Positions 1 through 10,735 of a stretch of 64,000 nt of DNA are shown here, in pieces. Positions within the stretch are counted from its first letter, which is position 1. Each line of letters starts with the position of its first letter. The translations under genes were made by a program, and so were the position numbers. The notes beneath the pieces are model-generated. The model worked only from the letters and a program-made list of their open reading frames with translations, did not search any database and had not been told where the DNA came from. The stretch comes from Perognathus longimembris pacificus (taxonomy: Eukaryota > Chordata > Mammalia > Rodentia > Heteromyidae), in assembly GCF_023159225.1 (NCBI RefSeq), contig NC_063171.1, positions 39,277,378 through 39,341,377 on the forward strand, written 5' to 3'.

Positions 1-46
1 GGGGGACAAAACAGAGGGCTCTAATGGGCCCTCCCTCTGGCATTAG

Positions 47-179
47 GAAGTTCATCTGCAGAGCCTGCCAGGTGCCAGAGCCTGAGGAACGTTTTGCAAT
101 GGACGAGTACTCAGACATGGTGGCTGTGGCCAAACCCATAGTGTACATCACCGTGGGGGAGCTGGTCAGCACACACAAG
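47..179 (+). CDS. IQGAP3: IQGAP3 internal exon (first in window)
   Basis: Acceptor cattag precedes 47 and donor gtaagg follows 179. Base 47 is the third base of a codon started in the previous exon. It encodes KFICRACQVP through GELVSTHK, at the end of the GAP-related region. Confidence 0.9.
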
Positions 180-3100
180 GTAAGGGGTGGATGGACTGGC
201 AAGGGGGTGGACTGGTCTAGAAGCAAGGCCCCTCTCAGTCCCTGCGTGTCCCTCTTCCATTTGCAGCTATTGCTGGAGCACCAGGACTGGATTGCCCCTG
301 ACCACCGAGACCCCCTGCACCAGCTCCTGGAGGATCTTGGGGAACTGCCCACAGTCCCTGACCTCATTGGTACATGCCCTTCTTGGCATTGGTGGGCCTT
401 CAGAGAGGGACTGACAGCATGTGGGCCTGGCCAGTGAGCATGCTTGCACAACCCTGTTTGTGTGCTACATGTTATACTCTCTCTCCCTCCCTGTGGTTCT
501 GAGATGGACACAGGTATGCAGTCTGATAAAGGGAGAGTGGGCAGATAGTCGAGGGACCCAGACTGCCGTATCGATGGGCAATTAAGAGACATGAAGGAAT
601 GGAACCTTTGGATCCTCTTAGCTTCCTTCGATAGGTAGTAGCTCCACGCCTGTGGAATGGGAGGAAGCCAGCTTACCAGGTAGAAGAGAGCTAGGAGCTC
701 CAAACTGTAGGAGACAACCCCGTGGTAACCAGGCTGAGGGCGTGGCAAGTCACAGCCCCAGTGGAACAGGTTGATGGGTACCATGAAGCAAGTAGGAAGG
801 CTTCCTGGAAGAAGTGTGAGGAGGAAACCTGCCACAATCCCATCTGTGTACACACTGCTTATGTGCCTGTCCCTCTCATTCCTCGCCCCACCTCAGGGGA
901 GAACATAGCCGCAGATGGACACATGGATCTGAGTAAGCTCGAAGTCTCCCTGACACTCACCAACAAGTTTGAAGGACTAGAAACGGATACTGATGATACC
1001 AGTGCCCAGAGCCTGCTTCTGAGGTAGGCCCAATCAGATGGCCCCACTCTGAAAGAACTATTCGACCTTCTTGTAGAGCCCTCTTATCCTCCAGGAAGTT
1101 CTCTCTAAAGTCTAACCCTCCTTCCCCTGACTGTGGTCTCAGCTGTTCTCCTGGTAACATTAACTCTTTGCTCAGAGGCTATAGCTGAGGGCAAGGGAAT
1201 GGTGAGATGGACAACAGCTGTTGACATGTTATTACACCATTTACCAAAATGTTTGTTTTTTTTTAAGGATAAGCATTCACCTTAGGGACAAGCTGTGAAG
1301 TAGGAGATAATCTCCATGGGTGAGGAAAGAAGCTGAGGAGTTGTGAGACTCCACAATCCCACAGCCAGTAGGCGACATGGCTGAGTCCTTAGCACTTTCT
1401 TTTTTGGTCAGTTGTGGGGCTTGAACTCAGGGCCTAAGTGCTATCCCTGAGCTTTTTCTGCTCAAGTTTAGAGCTTTTGTTTTACCACTTTGAGCCAGAG
1501 CTCTGCTTCTGGTTTTCTGATGGTTAATTGAAGATACGAATCTCACAGACTTTCTTGCCTGGGCTGGCTTCGAACCATGATCCTGAGATCTCAGCCTCGA
1601 ATAGCTAGGATTGCAGGCGTGAGCCACCAGTGCCCGACTCTCAGCATTTTTTTTTTAATGTGATCAGAGGATGGCATGGGTCTCTTCTTCCCACTTCTGT
1701 AAAAGTGAGGTGGGAAGCAAAGGAAGGGGTGACATTGTCCAAGGAGTATTATTCACATTATCTGACTTATGGAATTACTACTCCTTTGTGCAACTCCTTG
1801 ATAATAATAACTAAAAATGAATTCTTTTTAAAAAAAAAGTGAAGCAGAGCTAGGCACTGGTAGCTCATGCCTGTAATCCTAGCTACTCAGGAGACTGAGA
1901 TCTGAGGCTCACAGTTCAAAGCCAGCCCAGGCAGGGAAATCTGTGACTCTTTTAACAACAATTAACTACCAGTAAGCCAGAAATGGAGCTATGGCTTAAC
2001 GTGCTAGAGTTCTAGCCTTGAGCAGAAAAGCTCGGGGACAGTGCCCAGGTCCTGAGTTCAAGCCCCACAACTGACCAAAACAAAACAAAAGTGAAGCAGG
2101 GCTGGGCTGGTCATCTGGGCAGAAGAGGGATCAGTTACCAGCTCCATCTCCCTGCCAACAAGGCAGCCCTTCACCCATTCACTGACTCGCTAAACAAGAA
2201 GATGGGTACTATGCTTCTTTTCTACCATGGAAAGACTTACAATGGAGTAGGACTGGGTTCATGACACACAGGGGCAGGGAATGTGGCTTAGTGGTAGAGT
2301 GCTTGCCTAGCATGCTTGAAGCCCTGGGTTTGATTCCTCAGTACCACATACACAGAAAAAGCCAAAAGTGGCGCTATGGCTCAATAGAGTGCTAACCTTG
2401 AGCAAAAGAAGCCAGGGACAGTGCTCAGGCCCTGAGTTCAGTCCTTGCGACTGGCAAAAACAAAAGACAGTCTCTTGGGGAAGAACACAAAGGTACAATG
2501 CCCATGTGCCTCTGATCATATAAAAGAATGCTTATCGAAATGATAATGTGACACACAGACAGGAGGGAGTCAGGTGCACTATGAGCTCAGGAGAATGGAC
2601 ACCAGGCCTGGAAGAAGTGTGTACTTTTGCTGAAGGTCTCAAAGGAAACTAGTTGGAAGGGAGGTGTTCTAAGAAACAGCACTTCTCCCTACCCTCACTC
2701 TCTCCCACTCCCAAGCATTGCTGGCAGCCAGGACATAGGGCAGGGCACACTCACCCCTGGATCTCTGGTCAGCCCATGTCTAGTCCCTTTCTTAGCCCCT
2801 CATCTCTCGCCATCGCCTTCCTTTGCAGCACCAAGCAGATGCTGGCTGATATCATCCAGTTCCACCATGGTGACTCCCTCGAGGAAATCCTGGCCATCTC
2901 AGCTTCTAGAGAGCAAGTCAGTGGCCTGGCCACCCTGCCGGATCTATCCCATGTACCTTGCTTCGCCCTAGCACTGCTGATCTCCCTCAGTACCTGGGCT
3001 CAGCAGTTATGAGCAGTCTGAGTCCCAAGCCTCTGGCCTTCATTCCAGAGGTCACAGACTGAGAGAACAACCCAGCCTCAGAGAGCCTCAGACCTGGGCC

Positions 3101-4846
3101 TGCATCCCTTCTCCATGCTGAGAGAGCTTCTGTGTCAGCACTTGGCTTCTGGGGATGAGGAGGGCGGAGGGAACCATCCTGAAGAAAACACCAAGGGCTT
3201 CTCTCAAAAGATGTTGGTCTCAGAGGCAGGAGAGGGTGGGACGTGAGCAGGGTCCAAGGCCAACTGGGCTAGCTGGCGGGGAGACAAAGCCAGAGGTTTC
3301 GCAGAGAAGAGGTACCCAGTAGCTAGTGGAGGCATGTCCCAGAACAACAGCAAGGGAAATGCTCTCACACACCCTGGATCTGTCACAAAGCCCCATTGTT
3401 GGGAAGCCGTACTCGTGCCTATCTGGATCCTGTGTGCTGCAGCTTCTGTTGAATCTCCTTTAGACTCTTGCTCCCTGTGTCAGTCCATGAGGCTTTCTAT
3501 GTGTTGTGATCTTCTGCCTCAGTGTGCTCACCAGCTGTGCGCCCCCCCCCCCCTACGGTTTCTCCACAAACTAAGCTCAGAAAAGTGAGCCATGCTCCTT
3601 TTGTTGATGCTGCCTCTGGGGCCTAACCCACTTCAGGACAGATAAATAGGGCTTAGTAGCCCTCTCGGTGTCTCTGCCCCTCAGGAAGTAGCCCACAAGC
3701 GGCTGATGTGCCGACGCCAGGCCAATGAGGCCCAGACCCCAGAGCCACTCCGGCGACACCGCTCCCTGATGGCTCATTCCCTCCTACCGCTGGCAGAGAA
3801 GCAGCGGCGCATCCTGCGAAATCTGCGTCGACTCGAAGGCCTGGGGTTGGTTAGTGCCAGCGATGGCTACCAAGGACTGGTGGATGAACTGGCCAAGGTA
3901 CCAGCCTCGTGCTCCATGTGTCTGCTGTGGGCATGCAATGGGGCATATCCCTGTGTGAAAGAGTGGATCCATAGTGTTGGTGTTCTTGGAGTAGGCCTCT
4001 CCCTAGTGAGTGGCACCCACGATTGTCATCAGCTAGAGGAAGGATAGCAGTTCTTTTGCAAGGAAAGCTCCAAAAATTAGCCAGGAAGGGAGCTGCTCTT
4101 ACAACTCTTTTCTTGTACCAGGGCTTGAACTCAGGGCTTCATGCTCTTATGTGGCTTGCTTGCTCGCTCATGGCTAGCATTCTACCATTCTAGGACTTTG
4201 CCCAAGCTGGCTTTGAACCACCAGGTCTCGAGCCTCTGAAGCAGTGAGGAGGATAGAAGTGAGCCAAGAGTGCCTGGCTAGCTGTTCTTTTCCTGAAACA
4301 CAAGGAGCCTGGAAACTACTTACTCTTGTGTTGGATAGAGGCCTTAAAGACAAGCCTTGAGGATCTGGTGGCATTCTTGAGTTTATCCTAGGAAAAGCAG
4401 TTTTCTTGCTTGTGTTTGTCTATTGGGGTTTTTTGTTTGTTTTTGTGGTGCTAGGTATCAAATCCAAGGCCTTGTGCTTGCTAGGCAAGCACTTTAGCTA
4501 TAAGTGTCACTCCCAGCCCCCTCTTCCTGCTTTTCCTAAATATCCTCCGAAGGAATTAGTGATTTGTTCTTGGACCTGTGTCAAACAGACCTTGAGGCTG
4601 ACTGGCTAGGAAGAGCCAACTGATCTCCTCCTCTCTGGGTCTCCAAACTCCAGGACATCCGCAATCAGCGCAGGTACCGACAACGTCGGAAGGCAGAGCT
4701 GGTGAAGCTGCAGACCACGTTCCAGGGCCTGAGTGCTAAGACCACCTTCTATGAGGAGCAGGGAGACTACTACAGCCAGTACATCCGGGCCTGCCTGGAC
4801 CACCTGGTCCCCAACACCAAGTAGGTCACACACACACACACACACA

Positions 4847-4901
<55 letters not shown>

Positions 4902-6737
4902 CTTCCTCACTACTACCTGTATGGACCTTTGCCTTTATTTATTTATTTTGGCCAGTTCTGGGACGCTCAGGGCCTGGGCACTGTCCCTGGCTTCTTTTTG
5001 CTCAAGGCTAGCACTCTACCACTTGAGCCACAGCGCCACTTCTGGCTTTTTCCTTATTTGTGGTGCTGAGGAATCGAACCCAGGGCTTCATGTATATGAG
5101 GCGAGCACTCTACCACTAGGCCACATTCCCAGCCCCACCTTTGCCTTTTGTCTCAACTTTGAAGAAGTGCAGCACAGTCCCCTCCTGATAAGTGTTTGAG
5201 TTTGTTTCAAGGTCTTGGGCTGAGGTACAGCCTCTTCTCTGTCTTCCATCAGCAGGGAGTCTTCTCTTCCTTTTTCCTTCAGAGATAGGGAACTAGAGTG
5301 TCTGTGGTCATGGAGAGTGCAGTGGATGAGTTCTCTGGGGTCTTCTTTTAATCAGGAATTCTGGAAAAGGAAAGAAGCAGCCATCCCTTCATTACACTGC
5401 TGCCCAGCTCTTGGAGAAGGGTGTCTTGGTGGAAATTGAAGATCTCCCCACCTCTCAGTATGTGCCTTGGGAGGGCAGGATGTGGGACATTTCTTCTTCC
5501 CTAGGGGGGTGGGACTCTGGGGAATGGAGCTCCGGGTGGAAGGGAGGGAGGAGCACATTCCCTGCCTTGTAAGAGCTTCTAGATAGGGAAGTCAGGGCAC
5601 CTCCAGACAGGGAGCTTATGACAGTGGCCCTTAGTGTAGCCCAGTTCTAGACATCCAGGGCAGAGGATGCTGGGAAAGCTTCCTAGAGAGGAAGAACAGG
5701 GAAGCAGCAACAGCTGGATAGGATCAAACAGATAAGCATGATGGTATAAGCAGAAGTGAGACCTGGAGAAGACAGGTGGGCCCTGAAAGGAGCAACAGAG
5801 AGGAAGCCTAGACTTGTGTTGACATATAACCACTGCCCGATGAGCAGCAGGAACAGGACTGCCCTGGAAAGAGATGTTGGGTCCCTTTCAAAAACCCTCT
5901 TCCTGACAGCTTTAGAAACGTCATCTTTGACATCACTCCTGGAAACGAGGCAGGAAAGTTTGAAGTAAATGCCAAGTTCCTGGGTGTGGACATGGAGCGG
6001 TTTCAGCTCCACTATCAGGTGAGGAGGACACTACTGCCTTGAACGCTCAAAACACCTGTGGGCCTTTAGCTTCCTGCCTACTAGAATGGTCTGCTTCTCC
6101 CCCATAGGCCTCAAATGACGTCAGCTTGTCCCTCACCCCGGAGTGCTCTCCCAGGCCCCCTTCCCCAAGCACAGACCCTACTGCCCACGTGTTGGGGAGT
6201 GTCATGGCTGGTGGTGTCAGAAGTGAGATTAATGTTTAAAGCACTATCACATGTCAGGGGCTTTACATGTTACCTCATTTAATCCTCTCGGCAGCCCATG
6301 ACCATTATCCCTGATTTATTGGCTTTGAGGCTAAAAGGTTAGGAAACGGGCCTCATTCACAGCCCGTGTTCAGGGGAACAGTGATTTTTAAATCTTCCTT
6401 TTTTCCTCTGCCATTTTGCCTTTTGAGGAAGAAAACTGATTTCAAGTCCTAACTCTGCTGGAGTTAATATTTGGTTGTCACTGTGCCCCACCCCACCCCC
6501 ACCCCCACCCCTTTCTCTCCCAGCCTTAGTCCCCTCATTTGTGGAGTGGATTAGTAACCTTTAGTAGATGGACGGGCTTTCACCAGAAGCTGTTTAAACC
6601 ACCTCTGGATCCTTCTCTCCTAGGATCTCCTGCAGCTGCAGTATGAGGGTGTAGCTGTGATGAAGCTCTTCAACAAGGCCAAAGTCAACGTCAACCTTCT
6701 CATCTTCCTCCTCAACAAGAAGTTCTTGCGGAAGTGA
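47..6737 (+). CDS. IQGAP3: IQGAP3 C-terminal part, nine exons, 5' end outside window
   Basis: Joined exons 47-179, 267-369, 897-1023, 2829-2916, 3685-3897, 4654-4820, 5356-5457, 5910-6018 and 6624-6737 give one frame of about 384 residues ending in a stop, against roughly 1630 for the whole family member. Every intron is GT-AG and phases agree. The piece covers the end of the GAP-related region, a basic helical linker (RRYRQRRKAELVKL), the RasGAP_C domain (IEDLPTSHFRNVIFDITPG through NLLIFLLNKKF) and the basic end FLRK. IQGAP proteins are cytoplasmic scaffolds that bind Cdc42/Rac1, actin and calmodulin but lack Ras-GAP activity; IQGAP3 is associated with proliferating epithelium. Assignment to IQGAP3 rather than IQGAP1 or IQGAP2 rests on recalled protein similarity and on MEF2D being the next gene. 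No frameshift or stop was seen. Confidence 0.95.
267..369 (+). CDS. IQGAP3: IQGAP3 internal exon
   Basis: Acceptor ttgcag and donor gtacat. It encodes LLLEHQDWIAPDHRDP through TVPDLI plus one base of the next codon. Only 87 nt of intron separate it from the previous exon. Confidence 0.9.
897..1023 (+). CDS. IQGAP3: IQGAP3 internal exon
   Basis: Acceptor cctcag and donor gtaggc. It encodes GENIAADGHMDLSKLEVSL through AQSLLL with split codons at both ends. The acidic stretch ETDTDDT belongs to the linker after the GAP-related domain. Confidence 0.9.
1401..1638 (-). repeat. B1-Geo SINE
   Basis: Antisense copy in an IQGAP3 intron. Read on the minus strand it has a 7SL-like B1 left half (cctgcaatcctagctattc) followed by the shared right half ending in the tcagttgtggggcttgaact complement. 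Confidence 0.85.
1849..2090 (+). repeat. B1-Geo SINE with target-site duplication
   Basis: Sense copy in the same intron as the preceding antisense copy. It starts GCTAGGCACTGGTAGCTCAT and ends in an A-rich tail. GTGAAGCAG flanks it at 1839-1847 and 2091-2099, so both ends are intact. Confidence 0.88.
2271..2466 (+). repeat. IDL-Geo SINE
   Basis: ID-like left half (GGAATGTGGCTTAGTGG, box B GGTTTGATTCC) followed by the shared right half and a short A-rich tail. Intronic in IQGAP3. Confidence 0.85.
2829..2916 (+). CDS. IQGAP3: IQGAP3 internal exon
   Basis: Acceptor ctttgcag and donor gtcagt, a weaker donor. It encodes STKQMLADIIQFHHGDSL through ASREQ and closes in phase 0. Confidence 0.88.
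3685..3897 (+). CDS. IQGAP3: IQGAP3 internal exon
   Basis: Acceptor ccctcag and donor gtacca; 213 nt, 71 codons. It encodes EVAHKRLMCRRQANEAQ through GLVDELAK, a basic helical linker segment. Confidence 0.92.
4115..4282 (-). repeat. Diverged B1-Geo SINE remnant
   Basis: The GGGCTTGAACTCAGGGCTTC start, the GCTGGCTTTGAACCACC segment and the gagccaagagtgcctggct end are recognisable, but the middle is rearranged. An older copy. Confidence 0.6.
4437..4522 (-). repeat. ID-like SINE monomer
   Basis: Antisense ID-type unit: tgtggtgctaggtatcaaat through ctcccagccc. It has no right half. Confidence 0.65.
4654..4820 (+). CDS. IQGAP3: IQGAP3 internal exon
   Basis: Acceptor actccag and donor gtaggt. 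It encodes DIRNQRRYRQRRKAELVK through CLDHLVPNT plus two bases. A CA/CT microsatellite begins a few bases after the donor. Confidence 0.93.
4826..4899 (+). repeat. (CA)n then (CT)n microsatellite
   Basis: About 11 CA units pass directly into about 26 CT units, starting roughly 6 nt after the IQGAP3 donor at 4820/4821. Confidence 0.97.
4949..5137 (-). repeat. IDL-Geo SINE
   Basis: Antisense copy: ggccagttctgggacgctca, the right half, then tgtggtgctgaggaatcgaa and cacattcccagcccc for the ID-like left half. Confidence 0.88.
5356..5457 (+). CDS. IQGAP3: IQGAP3 internal exon
   Basis: Acceptor aatcag and donor gtatgt; 102 nt. It encodes KNSGKGKKQPSLHYTAAQLL through IEDLPTS, the entry into the RasGAP_C domain. 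Confidence 0.93.
5910..6018 (+). CDS. IQGAP3: IQGAP3 internal exon
   Basis: Acceptor ctgacag and donor gtgagg. It encodes HFRNVIFDITPGNEAGKF through MERFQLHYQ, the core of the RasGAP_C domain. Confidence 0.93.
6225..6390 (+). repeat. MIR-like ancient SINE remnant
   Basis: The pattern ttacatgttacctcatttaa, then cctctcggcagcccatgacc, then ggctttgaggctaaaaggtt resembles a degraded MIR core. It lies in the last IQGAP3 intron. Confidence 0.5.
6624..6737 (+). CDS. IQGAP3: IQGAP3 last coding exon
   Basis: Acceptor tcctag. It encodes DLLQLQYEGVAVMKLFNKAK through the C-terminal FLRK and stop TGA at 6735-6737. The terminal sequence matches the conserved IQGAP end. Confidence 0.95.
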   Translation, partial: DLLQLQYEGVAVMKLFNKAKVNVNLLIFLLNKKFLRK

Positions 6738-7750
6738 TGGGGACACTTGGGCAGGCCACCCAGGCCCCTCTTATCCTGTTGGAGATTCTTTAACACTAAC
6801 TTACCTTTCTGTTTCCCTAAAGATATACCGAGTTCAGGACTGGGGAAAGAGCAAAGACCTTTTCCCTGGCTGGGAGGAGTTTGCCTAACTTGGCCTTAAT
6901 TTGCCAAATTGGCTGAAACGGGCCTTGCCCAAATCTAGCTGTGTGGCTTCTACCACATGTGATAGAGCAATGGTTTCCCTGCCAGGTGGTGGGTATGAAA
7001 TTAGACCTACGCTTGTGCTTGGGAAGGCTACTGCTTCTATATCTGCCTTCCCGTGGCCCCCCAACATTACAAGCACTGCCTGGTGGCCTGGTTTCCCTCT
7101 ACCCACCTCTCTAACCTCCTAAAGCCAAGGTCAGCTCCCTTCCCCTGCTTCCCACTTTCATCAGCAGTGGTGGTGCTTCTCTACCAGGCCCCTCTGCTGC
7201 TGTGACACCATCCACCCTTCAACCCCCACATCAGACAGAGTGTCGGGGTGCCACGTTTGCTGCTGTCCATATGGCGCTGACACTGTCATCCTCCGTGGCA
7301 GTATGGGCAAGATGACCTTCCATGAACCTCCGATCTTGTTCCCTCATTTATATGTCTATTTTATATGTGGGTCACTGGGATATTTATTCTCTCTCCCAAT
7401 CCTACACTCCGGATCATTGTGCTGCCTTAATCATGGTTTTAATTCTCTCATCTTTCCGAGGCCAAATTCAAATTAACATCCCTGCCATTCTTTTCTACTG
7501 TGTATTAAAGTCACCTTGGGTCAGGGCAATAGGGTCCCTGTGTGGGAGAGCTCATTATCTCAGCTTCCTACGGAAGGAAGAGCAGCTTTTCCCTTTTCTC
7601 TTTCACCCTCAGGACTTTTCCGCCCTCAGAGCAACTCTTCAAGGTAGCTTTCTGCCTCTGCCGTTTTCTGTGTCCAGCCCACATCTTCCAACTTCCTGTC
7701 CCTGTTGCTCTTCTGACTTCACCTTAATAAAAGCAGCTGTTATCCCCACA
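6738..7750 (+). other. IQGAP3: IQGAP3 3' UTR
   Basis: Unique sequence between the stop codon and the first intergenic SINE. Candidate poly(A) signals are ATTAAA at 7504-7509 and AATAAA at 7726-7731; the latter, just before the repeat-rich DNA, is my preferred end. Cleavage position is estimated, not seen. Confidence 0.6.
7726..7731 (+). terminator. Candidate IQGAP3 poly(A) signal
   Basis: AATAAA about 1 kb after the stop codon, followed within 30 nt by T-rich and GT-containing sequence. It is the only canonical hexamer I found between the stop codon and the SINE at 7973. Confidence 0.6.
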
Positions 7751-7972
7751 TCTGTTTGTAGCTCTTACTTCCCTGCCTGTGGAGCAGGCCTCATGTTCCT
7801 GGAGAGACCTGGGGGATCCATCCTACAGCCTGGAGCAGCTTCTGCCTACCTCAGGTGTGGGCCCATTCTGCCTGCCTGAAAGCTTAATAAGATGTGCTCT
7901 CTCCTCTTCTCTCCCCTCTCTTTCTAGGGGACAAAGGAATACTTAGGTTTCGTGTCTGATTTTTTGTTTTGT

Positions 7973-8166
7973 TTTTGCCAGTCCTGGGGCTTGAACTCAG
8001 AGCCTGAGCACTGTCCCTGGCTTCTTTTTGCTCAAGGCTAGCACTCTACCATTTGAGTCACAGCACCACTTCCGACTTTTTCTATATATGTGGTGCTGAG
8101 GAATCAAACCCAGGGCTTCATGTAAACAAGGCAAGCACTCTACCACTAGGCCACATTCCCAGCCCA
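7973..8166 (-). repeat. IDL-Geo SINE
   Basis: Antisense copy with the usual start gccagtcctggggcttgaac and end ccacattcccagccca, just downstream of the IQGAP3 poly(A) signal. Confidence 0.88.
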
Positions 8167-8351
8167 CTATTCTGTTTTTTGGTTTTGTTTTTGTTTTTAT
8201 CAGCCTCTGAACGCTGAAGCTGAGAGGAAAAACCCGTCTCATTTCTTCCCTGTTCATTTTGTGCACAGCTCCAGCAGGCTAAGCCCTGAGCCCTGGGTGA
8301 CAACTGAGACTAAAGGTGCTTGAGCCACAGCTCTTTAGAATTGTAGGTTCC

Positions 8352-8550
8352 GGCTGGGAATATGGCCTAGTGGCAAGAGTGCTTGCCTCCTATACATGAG
8401 GCCCTGGGTTCAATTCTCCAGCACCACATATATACAAAATGGCCAGAAGTGGCGCTGTGGCTCAAGTGACAGAGTGCTAGCCTTGAGCAAAAAGAAGCCA
8501 GGGACAGTGCTCAGGCCCTGAGTTTAAGGCTCAGTACTGGCAAAAAAAAA
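8352..8550 (+). repeat. IDL-Geo SINE with 15-bp target-site duplication
   Basis: Full-length sense copy from cggctgggaatatggcctag to an A-rich tail. AGAATTGTAGGTTCC is repeated exactly at 8337-8351 and 8551-8565, which defines the ends and marks L1-type insertion. Confidence 0.95.
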
Positions 8551-8984
8551 AGAATTGTAGGTTCCATGTTCGGCTTAAAATCTTTCCAAAGGGAAAACAC
8601 CCCCTCCCCCCCCACTTTACTTTCCTACTTGCAGAGAGGGCTTGTGGGGGAGGGGACACTACAGACACCTGCCCTAACATTTGAACTCCCCAGCAGCCTG
8701 TGTTTGCCTGGTGCAGCCTGCCTCCCTCTGCTCTCTATTCCATTCTGTCACTCAGGATCTGTCTTGCTGTCACATTCAATCTCAGTCACAGTCTCTTCTT
8801 TCCCCCCCCCCCCCCCAACATGTCACAGCAAAGACTTCAAGTGCTGCCTTGCTCTGGGTGACAGTGACACATACCAGTGGATCCTAGTTTCTACACATGC
8901 TCAGTCATCATTAACAGTCTTAACACTCACCAAATGGACCACTGAAATGTTCTCCCCACAATCTTGTGAGCTAGCTACATATAG

Positions 8985-9130
8985 AAATATTGCCTGTTCT
9001 GGGCCGAGATATTTACCTGTGCTTGCTACTTACAACAACCCTATAAAGGGAAGCAGTTATCATCATTTAATAAATGAGTAAATGGTGTTTCAGAGGGTTA
9101 TATAACTGCCTAAGGCTACAGAGCTAGTGC
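8985..9130 (+). repeat. MIR-like ancient SINE remnant
   Basis: The series acaacaaccctataaaggga, catcatttaataaatgagta and aactgcctaaggctacagag follows the MIR core pattern, diverged. Confidence 0.5.
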
Positions 9131-9181
9131 CTCTTCAATTAGTTCATATTTACCTGCAGTTGTGTATGTGGGGGGGGGGTT

Positions 9182-9400
9182 TGTTTTGTCCGTTGTGGGG
9201 CCTGAACTCAGGACCTAGGCACTGTCCCTGAGCTGTTTTGCTCAAGGCTAACGCTCTACCACTTTAAGCCATAGCACCACTTCTAGTTTTTGAGTGGTTA
9301 CTTGGAGACTTTGCTGCCCGGGATGGCTTTGAACCTCCATCCTCAGACCTTGGCCTCCTGACTAGCTAGGATTACAGGCATGAGCCACTGGCACCCCAGC
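9182..9400 (-). repeat. B1-Geo SINE
   Basis: Antisense copy: cgttgtggggcctgaactca through attacaggcatgagccactg. Confidence 0.85.
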
Positions 9401-9583
9401 TACCTGCAGTTTTTTTTTCTGAGAAATATTTTTTATTTTCTTCAATACACTCAAGCCCACCCTTTATCCTCCACCATGGATAATGGTCCCCACACATGAC
9501 ATTTGTATGATTCCCTTTATAGGAAATGTCCAGAATAGGCAGTTCCCGTGACTGGTAAGAACACAAAGTAGACTAATGGTTAC

Positions 9584-9692
9584 AAAGCCATGCTCTGGTG
9601 GCTTACACCTATAATCCGCTTCTCAGAAGGCTGAGTGAGATCTGAGAAGTGAGGCTCAAAGACAACCTGGAAAGTCCATGAGACTTAATCTC
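9584..9692 (+). repeat. B1 fragment
   Basis: B1-type left half only (gtggcttacacctataatcc to gaaagtccatgagactt); the shared right half is absent. Confidence 0.65.
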
Positions 9693-9746
9693 ATGTGTGC
9701 AAATGTGTGAGAATTGTGTATGTTGAGTTGTGCATTATGTGAGCAT

Positions 9747-9828
9747 ATGTGTATGTGGTGCTAGGGATGGAACTCGGCCTTGCAAATGCTAAGCACATGC
9801 TGTACAATTCATCTGCCTCCAGCCCCCA
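9747..9828 (-). repeat. ID-like monomer
   Basis: Antisense ID-type unit, tgtggtgctagggatggaac to tgcctccagccccc. Confidence 0.65.
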
Positions 9829-9851
9829 TTTTTACTGTAATTAATTCTCCA

Positions 9852-9945
9852 GCCAAGCACTGGTAGCTGCAGGCCTATAACTCTAGCCACTCGGGAAGCT
9901 GACTTCTGAAGATCAGGATTCAAAGCCAGCTCAGACCAAAAAGTT
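9852..9945 (+). repeat. B1 fragment
   Basis: agccaagcactggtagctgc to caaagccagctcagacc, the B1 half only. Confidence 0.6.
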
Positions 9946-10122
9946 CATGAGCTGTGCTTGTTTTCCCAGCCCCTGGGAAGAGATTTGGCTGAGGGCCATT
10001 GCTAGGTGTCCACTGGCTTCTTTCCCTTGGCCTGAGATGGCAGAAAAGGACAAGGCAAAGCAGAGATGCATATCCCTGGTACACGCTACTGGGACCAGGT
10101 ACCAAAAAGAGGCCCAGACTTC

Positions 10123-10190
10123 CCTAGTGCTGGTAGCGCATGCCTGTGATCCCCCTAGTACTCAGGGGGCTGAGGCTGGAATCCAGAGGG
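10123..10190 (+). repeat. B1 fragment
   Basis: tagtgctggtagcgcatgcc to aggctggaatccag, a truncated B1 half. Confidence 0.55.
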
Positions 10191-10230
10191 AGGAGGAAGT
10201 GGAGGAGGGAAAAAGAAACCTGAGATTCAT

Positions 10231-10444
10231 TTATTTTTGTGCCAGTACTGGGGTACTGTTCCTCAGCTTTTTTGCTCAAAGTTAGTGTTCTACTACTTGA
10301 GCCACAGCTCTACTCTGACTTGTGGGTAGTTAATTGGAGATAGAATCTCAGACTTTCCTTCCTGCCCTGGCTGGCTTCCAATGGTGATCCTCAGATCTCA
10401 GCCTCCTGAGTAGGACTGTGGGCCTGAGCCACCAGTGCCTGGCA
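10231..10444 (-). repeat. B1-Geo SINE
   Basis: Antisense copy, gtgccagtactggggtactg through gagccaccagtgcctggc, with a short deletion in the right half. Confidence 0.8.
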
Positions 10445-10735
10445 AACCTGTAATTTTCTTCTTTCTGAATAGCTCAGTCTACGGTATACAAAAACAGGCT
10501 AACAGAGTCATCGAAACCAATGTTGATTCCTCATGGGTCTTCCTGAGGTGACCTGCTTTAAGGACCCTAAGCTTCCTTGTAAAGAAATCTAGCTGCCCAT
10601 GTATTGGGGAGACTGAAAGAAGAGACTAGCAAGAAAAGGACTATAGATGTCTCAGATCCCACCTGCTAGACATCCCTAGTCCAGGTACCAGACATGTACA
10701 GAGGACTCTTGAGAAGGCTACTGACCCAAACTTAA

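Noticed and set aside
2917..3012. Extension of the IQGAP3 exon past 2916 to a stop at 3012
   Set aside because: The family sequence continues with the exon at 3685 after REQ, and phases agree only with the donor at 2916/2917.
8352..8420. tRNA gene suggested by box A and box B
   Set aside because: The same pattern recurs in dozens of copies with A tails and target duplications; these are SINE promoters, not tRNA genes.
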